A stretch of 64,000 nt of DNA. Origin: Tectiglobus sp965215755. Its GTDB lineage: Bacteria; Pseudomonadota; Alphaproteobacteria; Rhizobiales; Hyphomicrobiaceae. The position numbers were made by a program, and so were the translations under genes. Within the stretch, counting starts at the first letter, position 1; each line of letters opens with the position of its first letter. The stretch lies in the NCBI GenBank assembly GCA_965215755.1, contig OZ244119.1:1178001-1242000 (forward strand), read 5' to 3'. A model generated the notes under the pieces. It was not told the DNA's origin. It made no database searches and was given only the letters and a program-made list of their open reading frames with translations. Below, in pieces: positions 52,521-60,725 of this stretch.

Positions 52521-52934
52521 TCAGTCCTCGATCACAAGATAGTTCTCTTCGACACTGACTTCGAATGTTTCGGCCTGGTAAGGGCCTTCGACCAACTGCT
52601 GGCCGGGCGCAACTTCGACATTATATTGCTTTGTGAACACGCGCTCTGGATCGCCCCAGGATTGCCCCGTGCGGACATCAAAATGCCAACCGTGCCATGG
52701 GCAGCGAATGAATTCACCCGGTCGAGAGTAATTGTATTGGCCTGGTTCGTCTGATGCCACGAATCCCGTCAAGACGCCGGCACACAGACTTCCGCCCTGA
52801 TGCGGACAGCGATCCAGTAAGGCCAGGAACTCGCCGCCCACATTGAAGACGACGACCTTGCGGTCTCCGACGTCAACTAACTTTCGTTCGCCTGGAGGGA
52901 TTTCATCGACCGTTGCAACAACGTGGCGTGCCAC
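52521..52934 (-). CDS. Rieske [2Fe-2S] domain protein
   Basis: A 137-residue stand-alone Rieske ferredoxin with C43-x-H45 (CPHQGGSLC) and C78-x-x-H81 (CPWHGWHFD) ligands. It could feed electrons to an oxygenase or act as a small electron carrier. The GTG at 52934 is seven bases after GGAG; the TTG at 52940, overlapping the upstream stop, is too near that site. It follows the amidohydrolase genes in an apparent operon. Confidence 0.88.
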   Translation of the reverse strand: MARHVVATVDEIPPGERKLVDVGDRKVVVFNVGGEFLALLDRCPHQGGSLCAGVLTGFVASDEPGQYNYSRPGEFIRCPWHGWHFDVRTGQSWGDPERVFTKQYNVEVAPGQQLVEGPYQAETFEVSVEENYLVIED

Positions 52935-52936
52935 GA

Positions 52937-54046
52937 TCAAACTCCGTAGACTGCGCGGGCATTCTCGCGGAAGAACATCGCCTTCTTCTCGTCATCCAAC
53001 CGGATCGGCAGTGCGTACTCCGGATCATCGAAGTCCCAATGAGGATAGTCGGTTGCGAAGATCAGACGATCCCAGCCGATCCACTCCATTGTATCGGTCA
53101 GATGTTTCCGCTTGATCGGTTCTTCCATCGGCTGAGTTGTCAACCAAACGTTGCGCTTGATGTACTCGGACGGCTGCATCTTGAGGTGTGGCAACTCACT
53201 CTTGAATTTCTGCGCGTGCTTGTCGAGTCGCCAAGCCAATGGTGGTAACCAGGCAAAACCTGCTTCGATGAGAACCAGCCGCAGTGATGGAAACTGCTCG
53301 AAGACGCCTTCCAAGACCATGCTGGCGAGTAGCGCCTGGCAGCATTGCGAGTGGCCGCTCATCTCCTCAATGTAGTAGGAAGGCCAGCCGCCGCTGGTGA
53401 TTGGATGACCGCCATAGCCAAACGCGTGAACCCCGAGTGGGATGTCGTTCTTGCAAGCGGCTTCGAAGATCGGCCAATATCTGCGTTGGCCCATTGGCTC
53501 GGCAGTCCGGCTCATCATCAGGATTTGAGCAAAGTCATCATGACCTGCCCACTTGTCGATCTCCTTGGCGGACGCATAGGGATCTTCATAGGGCACCACG
53601 ATTGACGCCTTCAGACGAGGCTCTGGCGTAGTCCACTCGGCTTGCTGCCAATCGTTCATGGCGGATGCAAGTGCAATCGCCAGGTCCGGGTTTTGTGCAT
53701 TACCCGGTGCCGGTGTGATTGCATTCAGAATGCCCAACTCGACGTTATAGCGATCGAGCAATTGCTCGCGCATGAATTCCAGACTCGCACCTGGCGGGCT
53801 ACCATCCGGGGCATAGGAATCGCGGCGGCTCGCATCAGGGTTGCCTTTCGGATAGAGCGGCCCGGCCTGATAGCCATGCTTTAGTGGCATGCCGTATGTG
53901 TCCATATGATCGCGCCAGCGCTGCGCCAGATAAGGATGCAGCGACTTTGCGGTCTTGGCTCGCGGGTGGATGTCGCCGTCAGCAATGGCTAGGCCGACTC
54001 GGGACTTGCGCTCCGTCTGCGGAGGCGTCGATACGTGGATGTTCAT
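52937..54046 (-). CDS. ACMSD-type amidohydrolase, copy 2
   Basis: A 369-residue amidohydrolase-2 (PF04909-like) TIM-barrel protein: DGDIHP at the N-terminus for metal binding, GVHAFGYGG in the middle, MSGHSQCCQALL, and FATDYPHWDFDDP with the catalytic Asp and adjacent His. This family includes ACMS decarboxylase, gamma-resorcylate decarboxylase and related aromatic (de)carboxylases/hydrolases. AAGGAG precedes its ATG. It is paralogous to the next gene upstream on this strand. Confidence 0.85.
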   Translation of the reverse strand: MNIHVSTPPQTERKSRVGLAIADGDIHPRAKTAKSLHPYLAQRWRDHMDTYGMPLKHGYQAGPLYPKGNPDASRRDSYAPDGSPPGASLEFMREQLLDRYNVELGILNAITPAPGNAQNPDLAIALASAMNDWQQAEWTTPEPRLKASIVVPYEDPYASAKEIDKWAGHDDFAQILMMSRTAEPMGQRRYWPIFEAACKNDIPLGVHAFGYGGHPITSGGWPSYYIEEMSGHSQCCQALLASMVLEGVFEQFPSLRLVLIEAGFAWLPPLAWRLDKHAQKFKSELPHLKMQPSEYIKRNVWLTTQPMEEPIKRKHLTDTMEWIGWDRLIFATDYPHWDFDDPEYALPIRLDDEKKAMFFRENARAVYGV

Positions 54047-54075
54047 GGTGCAGCTCCTTCTTGGCGGCGACCAAC

Positions 54076-55137
54076 TTAGGTGGCTGATAGGCGCGGATAC
54101 GTAGCGCGCGGGTTGTCGACCAGTATCTTACGGATCAGGTCTTCCGGCAAACCTTTCGGCAAAACGTCCTGATCATCGAATTGCCAATGCGGATAATCGG
54201 TTGAGAACAGAATCAATTCGTCAGAACCCAGCTGATCAAGCACCTTGGCTGTGGTGGCGCTGTCTTCGGGTGCATCGAACGGCTGCAGCGAAAACCGGAC
54301 CTGCTCATAGATGATTTCTTCCGGCGGCCGGTCGACCCAGGGGATTTCCATCGTGAGGCCGCGCCAATACTTCTTGAAGCGCCAGATGAATGACGGCAGC
54401 CAGGTGATGCCGCTCTCGAGCATCACGAATTTTAGCTCGGGAAACTTCTTGAACACGCCTTCTGAGATCAGACTGGCAAGCTGGGATTGGAACGTAATAG
54501 CCTGGTTGACGTAGTCTTCCGCAACATAGGACGACCATCCAACCGGCGTTGCCGGATGGCGATAGCTGCTGCCGGCGTGGATGCCGACGGGAAGTCCGTG
54601 TTTGAGGGCTGTCTCGTATATCGGCCAGTGATGGCGGCGGCCAAGCATCGTTTCGCCAGCGACGAGAAGCAGAATCTGGACGAAGCGCTTGTCGGCTGCG
54701 CACCGTTCAATCTCCTCGACGGCGACGTCGGTGCCCTGGATGGGAACGATGATGGAGGCCCGGAGACGATCGTCCTGATCGAGCCACTCCCTGGCAATCC
54801 AGTCGTTGACGGCGCGAGCATAGGCGGCTGCCATGTCTTCACTGAAAGGGAGCTGTACGCCGTAAAGGCAGTTGCAAATTGCTGTTTCGATGCCGAATGG
54901 ATCGAGCAGCTGCGATTGCACCCCAGCCAAAGTGGTTGCTGGCTTGCCCGTTTCGGCCTGCCAGTCTGAACGCGCGGTCAGTGGTCCTCGATTGGGATAA
55001 GAAATCGAGTCGAGTTCGTGCATGCCGCGTTGGGTTAACGTTTCCGCCCAGTGCGGCTCCATATATGGCAACAGCGTCTTCAACCCGGGCACGCTGGGGT
55101 GAATATCACAGTCTATCGCGGCATGGCCTTCAATCAT
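54076..55137 (-). CDS. ACMSD-type amidohydrolase, copy 1
   Basis: A 353-residue paralogue of the neighbouring gene: DCDIHPS at the N-terminus, GIHAGSSYRHPAT, and FSTDYPHWQFDDQD near the C-terminus. It probably shares fold and chemistry with it, either as a second step or as a heteromeric partner. The 29-base gap and same strand support one operon. Confidence 0.85.
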   Translation of the reverse strand: MIEGHAAIDCDIHPSVPGLKTLLPYMEPHWAETLTQRGMHELDSISYPNRGPLTARSDWQAETGKPATTLAGVQSQLLDPFGIETAICNCLYGVQLPFSEDMAAAYARAVNDWIAREWLDQDDRLRASIIVPIQGTDVAVEEIERCAADKRFVQILLLVAGETMLGRRHHWPIYETALKHGLPVGIHAGSSYRHPATPVGWSSYVAEDYVNQAITFQSQLASLISEGVFKKFPELKFVMLESGITWLPSFIWRFKKYWRGLTMEIPWVDRPPEEIIYEQVRFSLQPFDAPEDSATTAKVLDQLGSDELILFSTDYPHWQFDDQDVLPKGLPEDLIRKILVDNPRATYPRLSAT

Positions 55138-55211
55138 GGCACTAGAATCGCCGGTTTCGGACGATGAGGCAAGGCAGGAATGTGATTGTTGCCAAATAGA
55201 CGGCCGATCAA

Positions 55212-55880
55212 TCAGTTGGCGCTGTTGTCAGTATTCTTTTCTGCGAACCGGTAACTGTCGTGAACCTCATAGTCGATGCCATGTTTGGTCTTCAACTCAG
55301 CAATGAAATCCAGCGTGCGCTCCGTGTGCGGGCTTGCAACAGTAAAGCTGCTGCCATGCGGGATCTTTTCAAAGCTGTGCAGGAGGATCTCTTCCAGTGT
55401 TTCACTCAATGTCAGGCGTTTGTGCTTGGCAAGATCATGCAGCAAAGCGAGCATACGCCGCTCCAACGGGATGCCAGGATCAACGCGTTCGATCTCGATC
55501 GGATCGCCAGACTTGAAATCAGAATGGCCAAAGCAAAGCTCGTAGCCGTTTAGATCGCGCACATAAAACTCTCTCATGCCCCATGGCTTTGTCGTGGGCT
55601 CGCTTAAGAGTTCGACACCATTTTCCTGGTACCAGGCATAGAGTTCATCAACATCGCCAATGTGAAAATAGAGCCAATGTCGACCGGTATTGGGCTGGCC
55701 GGCAGAGAAATGAACCGTTGAATTGCCGAGCGCGACGCCGGCATGAATGGGCGGATCACCCCAAAGAAAGCGTTCCTCAAAGCCCAGTCGATTGACATAG
55801 AATGCGACCGTGTCAGAGACGCTTGTTACCGGCAGTGTCGGGTAGTGCGCGATGCAATCGATGTCGGGGCGATTGGTCAT
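55212..55880 (-). CDS. VOC/glyoxalase-fold protein with C-terminal extension
   Basis: A 222-residue protein. Residues 10-125 form a vicinal-oxygen-chelate fold (HYPTLPVTSVSDTVAFYVNRLGFE, FYVRDLNGYELCF). Residues 135-222 form a helical extension (RRMLALLHDLAKHKRLTLSETLEEILLHSFE) not usual for VOC proteins. A metal site is incomplete in what I can see. It is the first gene of the minus-strand run that includes the amidohydrolases, about 75 bases away. Confidence 0.75.
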   Translation of the reverse strand: MTNRPDIDCIAHYPTLPVTSVSDTVAFYVNRLGFEERFLWGDPPIHAGVALGNSTVHFSAGQPNTGRHWLYFHIGDVDELYAWYQENGVELLSEPTTKPWGMREFYVRDLNGYELCFGHSDFKSGDPIEIERVDPGIPLERRMLALLHDLAKHKRLTLSETLEEILLHSFEKIPHGSSFTVASPHTERTLDFIAELKTKHGIDYEVHDSYRFAEKNTDNSAN

Positions 55881-56036
55881 GGATCATGCTCCAGTATTTC
55901 GGCATACCGATGACTGTTGCAGCGCGTCTGACGATAGCAATTGTCAATGTCTGGTGCCATGCAACTTGATAAACGGATCCCGGTAAGGCGGGCCGGTATG
56001 ACGCCGAGAGGGTCGCAAGCGGGAGCGCATTCAGGG

Positions 56037-56135
56037 GGCAACAAACAAGGTTGTCGTCCCGATCGCCTGTTATGGGTTCTATGGAACGAGCCAGGCGGGG
56101 GCAGCTTTGATCCGTGCACCACGTAGTTTGTTGCC
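56037..56135. other. Long inverted repeat, possible structured RNA or leader
   Basis: GGCAACAAAC (56037-56046) and GTTTGTTGCC (56126-56135) are a perfect 10-bp inverted pair. Inside lie CGCCTG (56064-56069) with CAGGCG (56092-56097) and GTTC/GAAC (56076-56087). The nested pairs form a three-level fold. It ends 68 bp before the GNAT start, in its leader orientation. I could not match it to a known riboswitch or RNA family. Confidence 0.4.
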
Positions 56136-56203
56136 TAGGGCAGGACTTTTGCCGGTTCCCTAAGAGACAGACATTCTAGGCCTTTTCGTCGGACAATCCC
56201 AAG

Positions 56204-57079
56204 ATGACAATACGCAAACTCAATAACTCCGATCGTCCGGCTATCGAGGCGTTCCTGTCGCGGCGTCTTGAGAGTAGTATGTTCTTGTTGAGCAATATAC
56301 GTCGGTCCGGGCTTGAATTCGATGATAAGCCGTTTCATGCGGACTACTACGGATCGCTATCCGATGATGGCCGGGTCACGGGTATACTGGCCCACTGCTG
56401 GAACGGCAATATCCTGATACAAGCCCCGGATCGCAATTGCTTGCGCGACATTCTCGAGGCTTTCAAGCGAGATGGGGCACGCAACGTTGCCGGTATTCTC
56501 GGGCCGAGTGCCCAGGCGGCTATCACGATTGATGAACTGGGTTTGCAAGCGGCTTCTTACGATATCAATGTGGATGATGGTCTCTTTGCGCTCGACCTCG
56601 CTCAGCTTCAGACTGGCTCTGACAGGGGAGATTCGGGGTATCGCATCTTGAATGTCTCTGATGTCGATCCGGCATTGATCGGAGCTTGGCTCAAGGGGTT
56701 CGAGATTGAAGCGCTGGGCAAGGATGACGACGCTGGGCTGGCCGAAGCCATTGCCGATCGCATCGTGCGTCTTGCAGAATGGCGCGACCTATGGGTCTTG
56801 AGCATGGATGGCGTACCAGTCGCAATGAGTGGCTTCAGTGCGCGGTTGCCCGAGATTGTCCAGGTGGGAGCTGTCTGGACCCCGCTCGGGCATCGAAATC
56901 GTGGATATGCCCGAATGCTGGTTACCGCAACGCTCTGTCAGGCACGTGACGGCGGTGTTGAGCGTGCTGTGCTCTTTGCCAATAATCCGGCCGCTATTCC
57001 CGCGTATGAAGCGATCGGTTTCAAGCGAACTGACAACTATCAGATCGCAATGCTCAAGCGACCGATCAGCGTCAGATAG
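56204..57079 (+). CDS. GNAT-family acetyltransferase
   Basis: A 291-residue protein with a C-terminal GNAT domain: VQVGAVWTPLGHRNRGYARMLVTATLCQA contains the V-x-x-x-x-x-R-x-x-G/A acetyl-CoA loop (HRNRGYA), followed by FANNPAAIPAYEAIGF. The N-terminal part resembles a second, degenerate GNAT-like half. Probably acetylates a small amine or protein N-terminus. A possible structured leader precedes it. Confidence 0.83.
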   Translation: MTIRKLNNSDRPAIEAFLSRRLESSMFLLSNIRRSGLEFDDKPFHADYYGSLSDDGRVTGILAHCWNGNILIQAPDRNCLRDILEAFKRDGARNVAGILGPSAQAAITIDELGLQAASYDINVDDGLFALDLAQLQTGSDRGDSGYRILNVSDVDPALIGAWLKGFEIEALGKDDDAGLAEAIADRIVRLAEWRDLWVLSMDGVPVAMSGFSARLPEIVQVGAVWTPLGHRNRGYARMLVTATLCQARDGGVERAVLFANNPAAIPAYEAIGFKRTDNYQIAMLKRPISVR

Positions 57080-57167
57080 GCGAGGCGCACGCGGGCAACG
57101 CTGCCCCGGACCTTTGCCGGGGCGCAGATTTGAAAGTGGCTTGCAGCAGCTTTAAGAAAGATATGCC

Positions 57168-57869
57168 TCAGTGGATCTCGTCTTGCTTTTTGAGTGCGGC
57201 CTTGAGGTCTTCGAACTTAAAACCTGGAGCGCGTGCCATGTCTAAGATGACAGCTTCTTTGCGTTCCAGAAGCCCGCATGCGTCAGGGATCTTGTCGGCA
57301 TGCTGCTCCGGAATGACGACGGCTCCGTGGTTATCCGCGTGAATGAGATCACCGGAGCGCACCGCCATTCCAGCGACGCGGACCTCCTTGCCGTAGCCAT
57401 CAAGGTGCACGTGGCCATGACTCGGGACGATTGATCCGGCGAGGACCGGCAATCCAGGCGCCCACTGTGGGATGTCTCGAATGCCGCCATCGGTAATGAC
57501 ACCGGAGCAACCGAGGCCCTTGTGGATCGCACTCTGAACTTCTCCCCAGAAGCAGCCAAAGCCGATGTCGACACCGTCAAGATCCTGGATCACGATCAGC
57601 CCGGGATTTGGGCCGCCAGATGCAACATACTCGTAGTATCCAAGACGCTGTTCGCGCGCTGCATCACCAACGAGCTCATGGGCGTGGGTTGCCCGGATTG
57701 TCGCCGTACGGGCATAGCCGACGAATGGTGGCAGATCTGGAAACGGGCAGACCAGGGGGCGTTTAGTGAAGCCAGTCAGACGGCTTGAGGAGTCGATAAT
57801 CTCAAGCGCATTGCAGATCGTCGGGGTGTCATAGGTGGCCAGTTTGGTCAGGAGGGCAGCGTCGATCAT
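57168..57869 (-). CDS. RraA-family protein (HMG/CHA aldolase-like)
   Basis: A 233-residue RraA-fold protein with the catalytic aldolase residues: GEVQSAIHKGLGCSGVITDGGIRD contains the conserved D127, R131 and D132. That set fits 4-hydroxy-4-methyl-2-oxoglutarate/oxaloacetate aldolase-type members rather than the RNase E inhibitor alone. It lies 59 bases after the Ldh-family gene on the same strand. Confidence 0.85.
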   Translation of the reverse strand: MIDAALLTKLATYDTPTICNALEIIDSSSRLTGFTKRPLVCPFPDLPPFVGYARTATIRATHAHELVGDAAREQRLGYYEYVASGGPNPGLIVIQDLDGVDIGFGCFWGEVQSAIHKGLGCSGVITDGGIRDIPQWAPGLPVLAGSIVPSHGHVHLDGYGKEVRVAGMAVRSGDLIHADNHGAVVIPEQHADKIPDACGLLERKEAVILDMARAPGFKFEDLKAALKKQDEIH

Positions 57870-57928
57870 TGTGATGTCCTAGGTTCGTTCTTTTGTGCGG
57901 CTGTTTTCGTTTTTAGGGTGGGCCGGAC

Positions 57929-59014
57929 CTAGCCTTCTGCCTCAGCAATCCGGGTGTCATTGATCCCGACGTCACGTGCAGCCTGGCAGATTGCTGTCCA
58001 TGTGTCGTCGGATATCTCGATGCCGTTGACTGAACGGTCTTTCTTGGCGCGGATCTCCGGCTCTCCCGGGTGAAGGACTTCGCCTCCTTCTTCGATCGGT
58101 TGTGCTTCTTTGAAGAAGCTCAGGTAGCGCTCGACGTCAGCCGGGAAGAAGCCTTCCGGGTCAATCTTGTCGGGATCGACATACATCGACAGCATGCCAT
58201 TTGACCAGCGCCGGCCTTCAAGCGGCGCTCCTGTTCCCGTCAAAGAGCCTCCCAGGATCTCGACCATGAATGCCAGGCCTGATCCTTTGTGATCGCCCAT
58301 GGCGCGAATGGCACCCGTGCCATTGCGATAGCTGCGTGGACCGCTGGGCTCGTAGTCGCCATACAAATAGTGCGGATCACCAGCAATATCTCCGTCACTA
58401 CTGACCAGAGCATCATCAGGGAGTTTCTTGCCGCCCTGGCTCGCCACCAAGACCTTACCTTCTGCAACGACGGACGTTGCGAAATCCAGAATGAGAGGAT
58501 CCTTGCCCGGTCGCGGAATGCCAACTGCATAAGGTGCCGTTGAATAGCGCCGGTCTTTCGAACCGTAGGGGGCGACCAGTAGACTGGCCGGGGCGTTGAC
58601 GTAATGGGTCGACACGATATTGGCGGCAGCGGCTTGCTCAGCCCATTCTCCGACGCGGCCGACGTGCCCGGTATTGCGCAACGCTACAACCGCAACACCA
58701 GTTTCCTTGGCTTTCTTTATGCCGACCTCAACGGCCTGCTTGCCGGTTGTCTGACCAAAGCCATATTGTCCGTCAAGGACTGCGAGTGATGGTAGGTCTG
58801 TGACGACCTGGACGGTACGATCGGCAACAAAGTCGCCATCTGCCTTCCACTGCAGGTAGCGCGGAACGCGAATGACGCCGTGGCTGTCATGGCCGGCGAG
58901 ATTGGCGCCAACCAGAGACTCGCCCAATCGGGCTCCTTCAGTTGCGGAGCATCCGGCCTTCTGGAAGATATCACTTACAAAGGCCTGCAGTTTGTCTGCC
59001 TTGATTTTTACCAT
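57929..59014 (-). CDS. Malate/L-lactate/ureidoglycolate dehydrogenase family (Ldh family) oxidoreductase
   Basis: A 361-residue NAD(P)-dependent dehydrogenase of the type III malate/lactate (YlbC/ComC-like) family. HDSHGVIRVPRY (about 42-53) is the family signature with the catalytic histidine region, and RNTGHVGRVGEWAEQAA, MGDHKGSGLAFMVEIL follow. GGGAGTGAGCA precedes the ATG. Paired with the RraA-type aldolase, it may produce or remove a 2-oxo acid. Confidence 0.88.
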   Translation of the reverse strand: MVKIKADKLQAFVSDIFQKAGCSATEGARLGESLVGANLAGHDSHGVIRVPRYLQWKADGDFVADRTVQVVTDLPSLAVLDGQYGFGQTTGKQAVEVGIKKAKETGVAVVALRNTGHVGRVGEWAEQAAAANIVSTHYVNAPASLLVAPYGSKDRRYSTAPYAVGIPRPGKDPLILDFATSVVAEGKVLVASQGGKKLPDDALVSSDGDIAGDPHYLYGDYEPSGPRSYRNGTGAIRAMGDHKGSGLAFMVEILGGSLTGTGAPLEGRRWSNGMLSMYVDPDKIDPEGFFPADVERYLSFFKEAQPIEEGGEVLHPGEPEIRAKKDRSVNGIEISDDTWTAICQAARDVGINDTRIAEAEG

Positions 59015-59313
59015 TGCTCACTCCCCGGTTTGCTGTTCTGCGCAGACAGCACGATCCGCCTGCGGCTGATTTGGGCGGCATGCTGGCGCAATGCTCGCTC
59101 ATTTCCTAGAGTGACGGTACGAAACGCCCCATCCATCACAACGATGAAGTAATCGCAGCCTAGATCATCGTGTTTTTATGTCGGAACCTCGCAGTGGGAT
59201 CAGACTTGAAGCACAAAGCTGATCGCTACTTGAGGATCGAGCAAGTTTGCGCCTTCACTCGGCATTGTCTTGATTCAGATAGAAGGCAGGTTGCTCTCGC
59301 AAGGACCGACCGC

Positions 59314-60489
59314 ATGGATTTTTCACTCAGTCCAGAACTCGAAACGCTCAAAGACGAGGTCGATGCCTTCGTCCGAGAGGCAGTGATTCCTTACGAATAT
59401 GATCCGCGTTGGACAGAACATGGACCAACAGATGAGCTTCGCAAGGAACTCAACGCGAAGGCGAAAGACGCCAATCTCCTTGCGGTCCATGTTGCGGAAG
59501 AGTTTGGTGGTCGTGATCTTAGTCACTTCGAAAAGGCGATTGTCTTTGAGGCTGCCGGCTACTCGATGCTCGGCCCGGCTGCAATTCATTGCCAGGCCCC
59601 CGATGAGGGCAATATCCATCTCCTACAAGAGATTGCCACAGAGGCGCAGAAAGAGAAGTTTCTGCGTCCGCTTGCAACGGCTGAGACCCGCTCCTGTTTT
59701 GCCATGACTGAACCTTCGCCCGGCGCTGGTTCTGATCCAAGTGCGCTTTCCACAACAGCTGAACCCGATGGCAATGGCTGGGTCATCAACGGACGAAAGT
59801 GGTTGATCACTGGCGCACAAGGCGCTGCTTTTTCGATCATCATGGCGCGGACCGGCGATGGGCCCGGCGACGCAACGATGTTTCTGAAGGAACTGCCCGA
59901 TCCGACCTTCAAATACGAGCGTGGCTTGGACACGTTGGATTCATCGTTCATGGGCGGCCATGGCGTCATCGACATTGAGAACCTTAAAGTGTCAGGCGAT
60001 GATGTGCTGGGCGAAGTCGGTAAGGGATTTCGATATGCCCAGATTCGATTGGCACCTGCACGCCTGACCCACTGTATGCGTTGGCTGGGTGCAGCGCGGC
60101 GAGCTCATGATATCGCGACAGACTATGCGCGGGAGCGGAAGGCCTTCGGCAAGCCGCTTGGTGAGCATCAAGGCGTGAGCTTTATGCTGGCTGACAATGA
60201 GATGGATATCTACACGTCACGGCTGGCGATCTGGCGAACCGCGTGGTCACTGGACAAGGGTGAGCGCGCATCATCAGAGAGCTCGATGGCCAAGGTCATC
60301 TGTTCCGAAGCGATCTGGCGAGTCGTCGATCGGTCCATGCAGATTCTCGGTGGCCTTGGTCTGACACGCGATACCATGGTTGAGCGCATCTTCCGTGATG
60401 TTCGCGCGTTCCGGATCTACGATGGGCCATCCGAGGTTCATCGATGGGCGCTGGGCCGTCGTATTGTCGAAGGGAAGTTCCGCTATTGA
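59314..60489 (+). CDS. Acyl-CoA dehydrogenase
   Basis: A 391-residue FAD acyl-CoA dehydrogenase. FAMTEPSPGAGSDPSAL is the FAD/substrate loop, WVINGRKWLITGA the middle beta domain, RERKAFGKPLGEHQGVSFMLAD and ILGGLGLTRDTMVERIFRDVRAFRIYDGPSEVHRWALGRRI the C-terminal helical domain. Length is typical. The ATG at 59314 follows AAGGACC. Divergent from the Ldh-family gene. Confidence 0.92.
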   Translation: MDFSLSPELETLKDEVDAFVREAVIPYEYDPRWTEHGPTDELRKELNAKAKDANLLAVHVAEEFGGRDLSHFEKAIVFEAAGYSMLGPAAIHCQAPDEGNIHLLQEIATEAQKEKFLRPLATAETRSCFAMTEPSPGAGSDPSALSTTAEPDGNGWVINGRKWLITGAQGAAFSIIMARTGDGPGDATMFLKELPDPTFKYERGLDTLDSSFMGGHGVIDIENLKVSGDDVLGEVGKGFRYAQIRLAPARLTHCMRWLGAARRAHDIATDYARERKAFGKPLGEHQGVSFMLADNEMDIYTSRLAIWRTAWSLDKGERASSESSMAKVICSEAIWRVVDRSMQILGGLGLTRDTMVERIFRDVRAFRIYDGPSEVHRWALGRRIVEGKFRY

Positions 60490-60725
60490 CAGTTTTCAGA
60501 TCAATTGGCGCAAAGGAAAAGGGATGCTACATCAGTGACATCCCTTCCGTCTCCCTAGACTTGGGACCGCGTTTTTTTTCTTCGTCAGGGTCCCCGACGC
60601 AAACTGCCGGGCGACGATGTCCGAATGACCTCTGAGAGTCAAGTTATTGACATCATCACGACTCACCACATCACGATTTATATACTGGGATTAATAGTCC
60701 AAACTGAGACAAAAGTGCGACAATC

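Noticed and set aside
60521..60544. GGGATG/CATCCC hairpin after the acyl-CoA dehydrogenase
   Set aside because: Only six base pairs and the T-run lies about 30 bases further on, so termination is not supported.
60650..60720. TTGACA box and repeated ATCACGA upstream of the ThDP gene
   Set aside because: Spacing to the nearest TATA-like box is about 26 bases, too long for a standard promoter, and the repeat is short.
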